5,533 nt of DNA from Burkholderiales bacterium (GTDB lineage: Bacteria; Pseudomonadota; Gammaproteobacteria; Burkholderiales; Casimicrobiaceae), in the NCBI GenBank assembly GCA_025354075.1, contig JANXNO010000446.1:1-5533 (forward strand), read 5' to 3'. Of this stretch, positions 4,318 through 5,533 are shown in pieces (positions within the stretch are counted from its first letter, which is position 1; the number at the start of each line of letters is the position of its first letter). The notes under the pieces were generated by a model that was not told the origin of the DNA, searched no databases, and saw nothing but the letters and a program-made list of their open reading frames with translations. Made by a program: the position numbers and the translations under genes.

Positions 4318-5533
4318 ATGACCCAGGTATTCAAACTAGCCAGCATTGCGCTTGCGCTGAGTGCGACGGCAACGCTTGCACAAACAGCGGCACCTGCCGC
4401 TCCTGCGCCAGCACCGGCACCTGCGCCGCCCGCCTGGAAGCAGGGCATGGCGGCCGAACAGGCGCAGTCGCCGCTGCATCCGTTTGCACCGCATTTGACT
4501 GGTCGCCCCGCCAGCGAATTACCGGTGAACAAATTGAAGGTGCCCGACGGCTTCAAGGTAGAGGTGTGGGCAGATGGCGTGCCCGAGGCACGCTCAATGG
4601 CGCTCGGCGACAAAGGCACGGTGTTCGTGAGCAACCGTAATCTGTCAAACGTGTACGCCATCGTCTCAAGTGGCGGCAAGCGCGAGGTGAAGACGATTTT
4701 GAAGGGCATGAAAGCGCCCAACGGCGTAGTGTTTGACAAGGGCACGTTGTACGTGGCCGAGCGTCATCGCATCACCCGTTACGACGGCATCGAAGACCGT
4801 CTCGACAATCCGGGCGAAGGCAAAGTGGTGATCGACAATCTGGATCCGACCAACCAGCCTGGTCACTTCTGGAAGTACATGACGATGGGGCCGGATGGCA
4901 AGCTGTATTTCAACATTGGCTCGCCGCAAAACATCACCATGCCGACCTATAACGAGGCGTCCATCGTGCGCGTCGACCCGAAGACCGGCGTGCTTGAAAA
5001 CTATGCGCAGGGCGTGCGTAACAGTGTGGGCATGGACTTTCATCCGACCACCAAAGCACTGTGGTTTACCGATCATGGTCGTGACTGGATGGGCACCGAG
5101 CTGCCCAATGACGAGCTCAATGTAGCGACGCAACGCGGCCAGCATTTTGGCTTTCCCTACTGCCATCAGGGCGACGTGCTCGATCCGATCTATGGCGCGA
5201 ACCGTTCGTGCGACCAGTTCACGCCACCAGTGGCCAAACTGGGCGCGCACATCGCGCCGCTGGGGCTCAAGTTTTACACCGGCAGCATGTTTCCGAAAGA
5301 GTACAAAAACAGCATGCTGATCGCTCAGCACGGCTCGTGGAACCGCGATCCGAAGCAGGGCTATAACGTGATCCGGGTCAACATCGATGGCAAGGGCAAA
5401 GCAACGTCGCATCCGTTTGTTGAAGGCTTTCTGGAGAACGACAAGGGTGATCCGCCGATGTGGGGCCGCCCGGTGGATGTGCTGCAACTGAAGGACGGGT
5501 CGGTGCTGTTTTCCGATGACTACAACGGCATCA
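4318..5533 (+). CDS. PQQ-dependent sugar dehydrogenase, sorbosone dehydrogenase type (3' end cut by window)
   Basis: The frame is open from an ATG with a strong ribosome binding site to the window edge: 405 residues, so probably only some tens are missing. It belongs to the periplasmic glucose/sorbosone dehydrogenase family, six-bladed beta-propellers that oxidise an aldose or similar sugar with PQQ and pass electrons to the respiratory chain. Residues 1-21 are a Sec signal (MTQVFKLASIALALSATATLA), followed by an Ala-Pro linker (23-39). Family marks are GHFWKYMTMGPDGKLYFNIG (182-201), where His183 has the same spacing to GPDG as the catalytic histidine of soluble glucose dehydrogenase; GVRNSVGMDFHP (232-243), with the PQQ-binding Arg-Asn pair at 234-235; AQHGSWNR (336-343); and GRPVDVLQLKDGSVLFSDDY (383-402). 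Cys282 and Cys298 may form a disulfide. The substrate cannot be read from the sequence, and no PQQ synthesis or cytochrome gene is in view. Bound PQQ is inferred from the family. Confidence 0.94.
   Translation, partial: MTQVFKLASIALALSATATLAQTAAPAAPAPAPAPAPPAWKQGMAAEQAQSPLHPFAPHLTGRPASELPVNKLKVPDGFKVEVWADGVPEARSMALGDKGTVFVSNRNLSNVYAIVSSGGKREVKTILKGMKAPNGVVFDKGTLYVAERHRITRYDGIEDRLDNPGEGKVVIDNLDPTNQPGHFWKYMTMGPDGKLYFNIGSPQNITMPTYNEASIVRVDPKTGVLENYAQGVRNSVGMDFHPTTKALWFTDHGRDWMGTELPNDELNVATQRGQHFGFPYCHQGDVLDPIYGANRSCDQFTPPVAKLGAHIAPLGLKFYTGSMFPKEYKNSMLIAQHGSWNRDPKQGYNVIRVNIDGKGKATSHPFVEGFLENDKGDPPMWGRPVDVLQLKDGSVLFSDDYNGI

Noticed and set aside
4381..4437. Short repetitive GCACCTGC-like sequence
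   Set aside because: It encodes the Ala-Pro linker after the signal peptide and is ordinary low-complexity coding sequence, not a tandem repeat locus.
4666..5487. Minus-strand open frame of 273 codons opposite the dehydrogenase
   Set aside because: It is His/Val/Arg-rich antisense sequence of a well-supported PQQ dehydrogenase, with no independent signal.
1..5533. CRISPR array, insertion sequence, integron site or tRNA
   Set aside because: No regularly spaced direct repeats, transposase-like frames, paired terminal repeats, integron core sites or tRNA-like folds were seen on either strand.

Overview
The window looks like a chromosomal segment of a Gram-negative proteobacterium, most likely a betaproteobacterium of the Burkholderiales type. 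The reasons are the moderately high G+C content, the DUF3297 and NnrU family proteins, a periplasmic PQQ-type sugar dehydrogenase, and several proteins with Sec or lipoprotein signals. This placement is an inference from protein families. No rRNA, tRNA, mobile element or CRISPR array is visible.

Layout: (1) 30-281 (+), a short conserved DUF3297 protein. (2) 404-871 (+), a small NlpC/P60-like cysteine peptidase, whose stop codon overlaps the start of (3) 871-1272 (+), a small cysteine-rich exported protein, probably a lipoprotein. A good sigma70-like promoter lies just upstream of this pair. (4) 1290-1937 (-), an exported coiled-coil protein that converges on the pair with only 17 bases between stop codons. 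(5) 1938-2345, a roughly 400-base stretch without a convincing gene, holding three hairpins. One of them is a textbook intrinsic terminator, and a promoter-like pair lies just before it. (6) 2346-3353 (+), an unrecognised, largely helical protein with glycine-rich hydrophobic segments. (7) 3474-4052 (+), an NnrU family membrane protein. (8) 4318 to the window end (+), a secreted PQQ-dependent sugar (sorbosone-type) dehydrogenase, cut by the window edge.

The genes do not form one pathway. The tightest functional unit is the overlapping pair 404-871/871-1272. A cell-wall-hydrolase-fold protein without its own export signal, translationally coupled to an exported disulfide-type partner, has the architecture of an amidase effector with its periplasmic immunity protein. 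That reading is an inference, because no secretion-system gene is in the window. The NnrU protein and the sugar dehydrogenase are ordinary membrane and periplasmic redox-related functions, apparently transcribed separately. The 335-residue protein at 2346-3353 has no function I can name.
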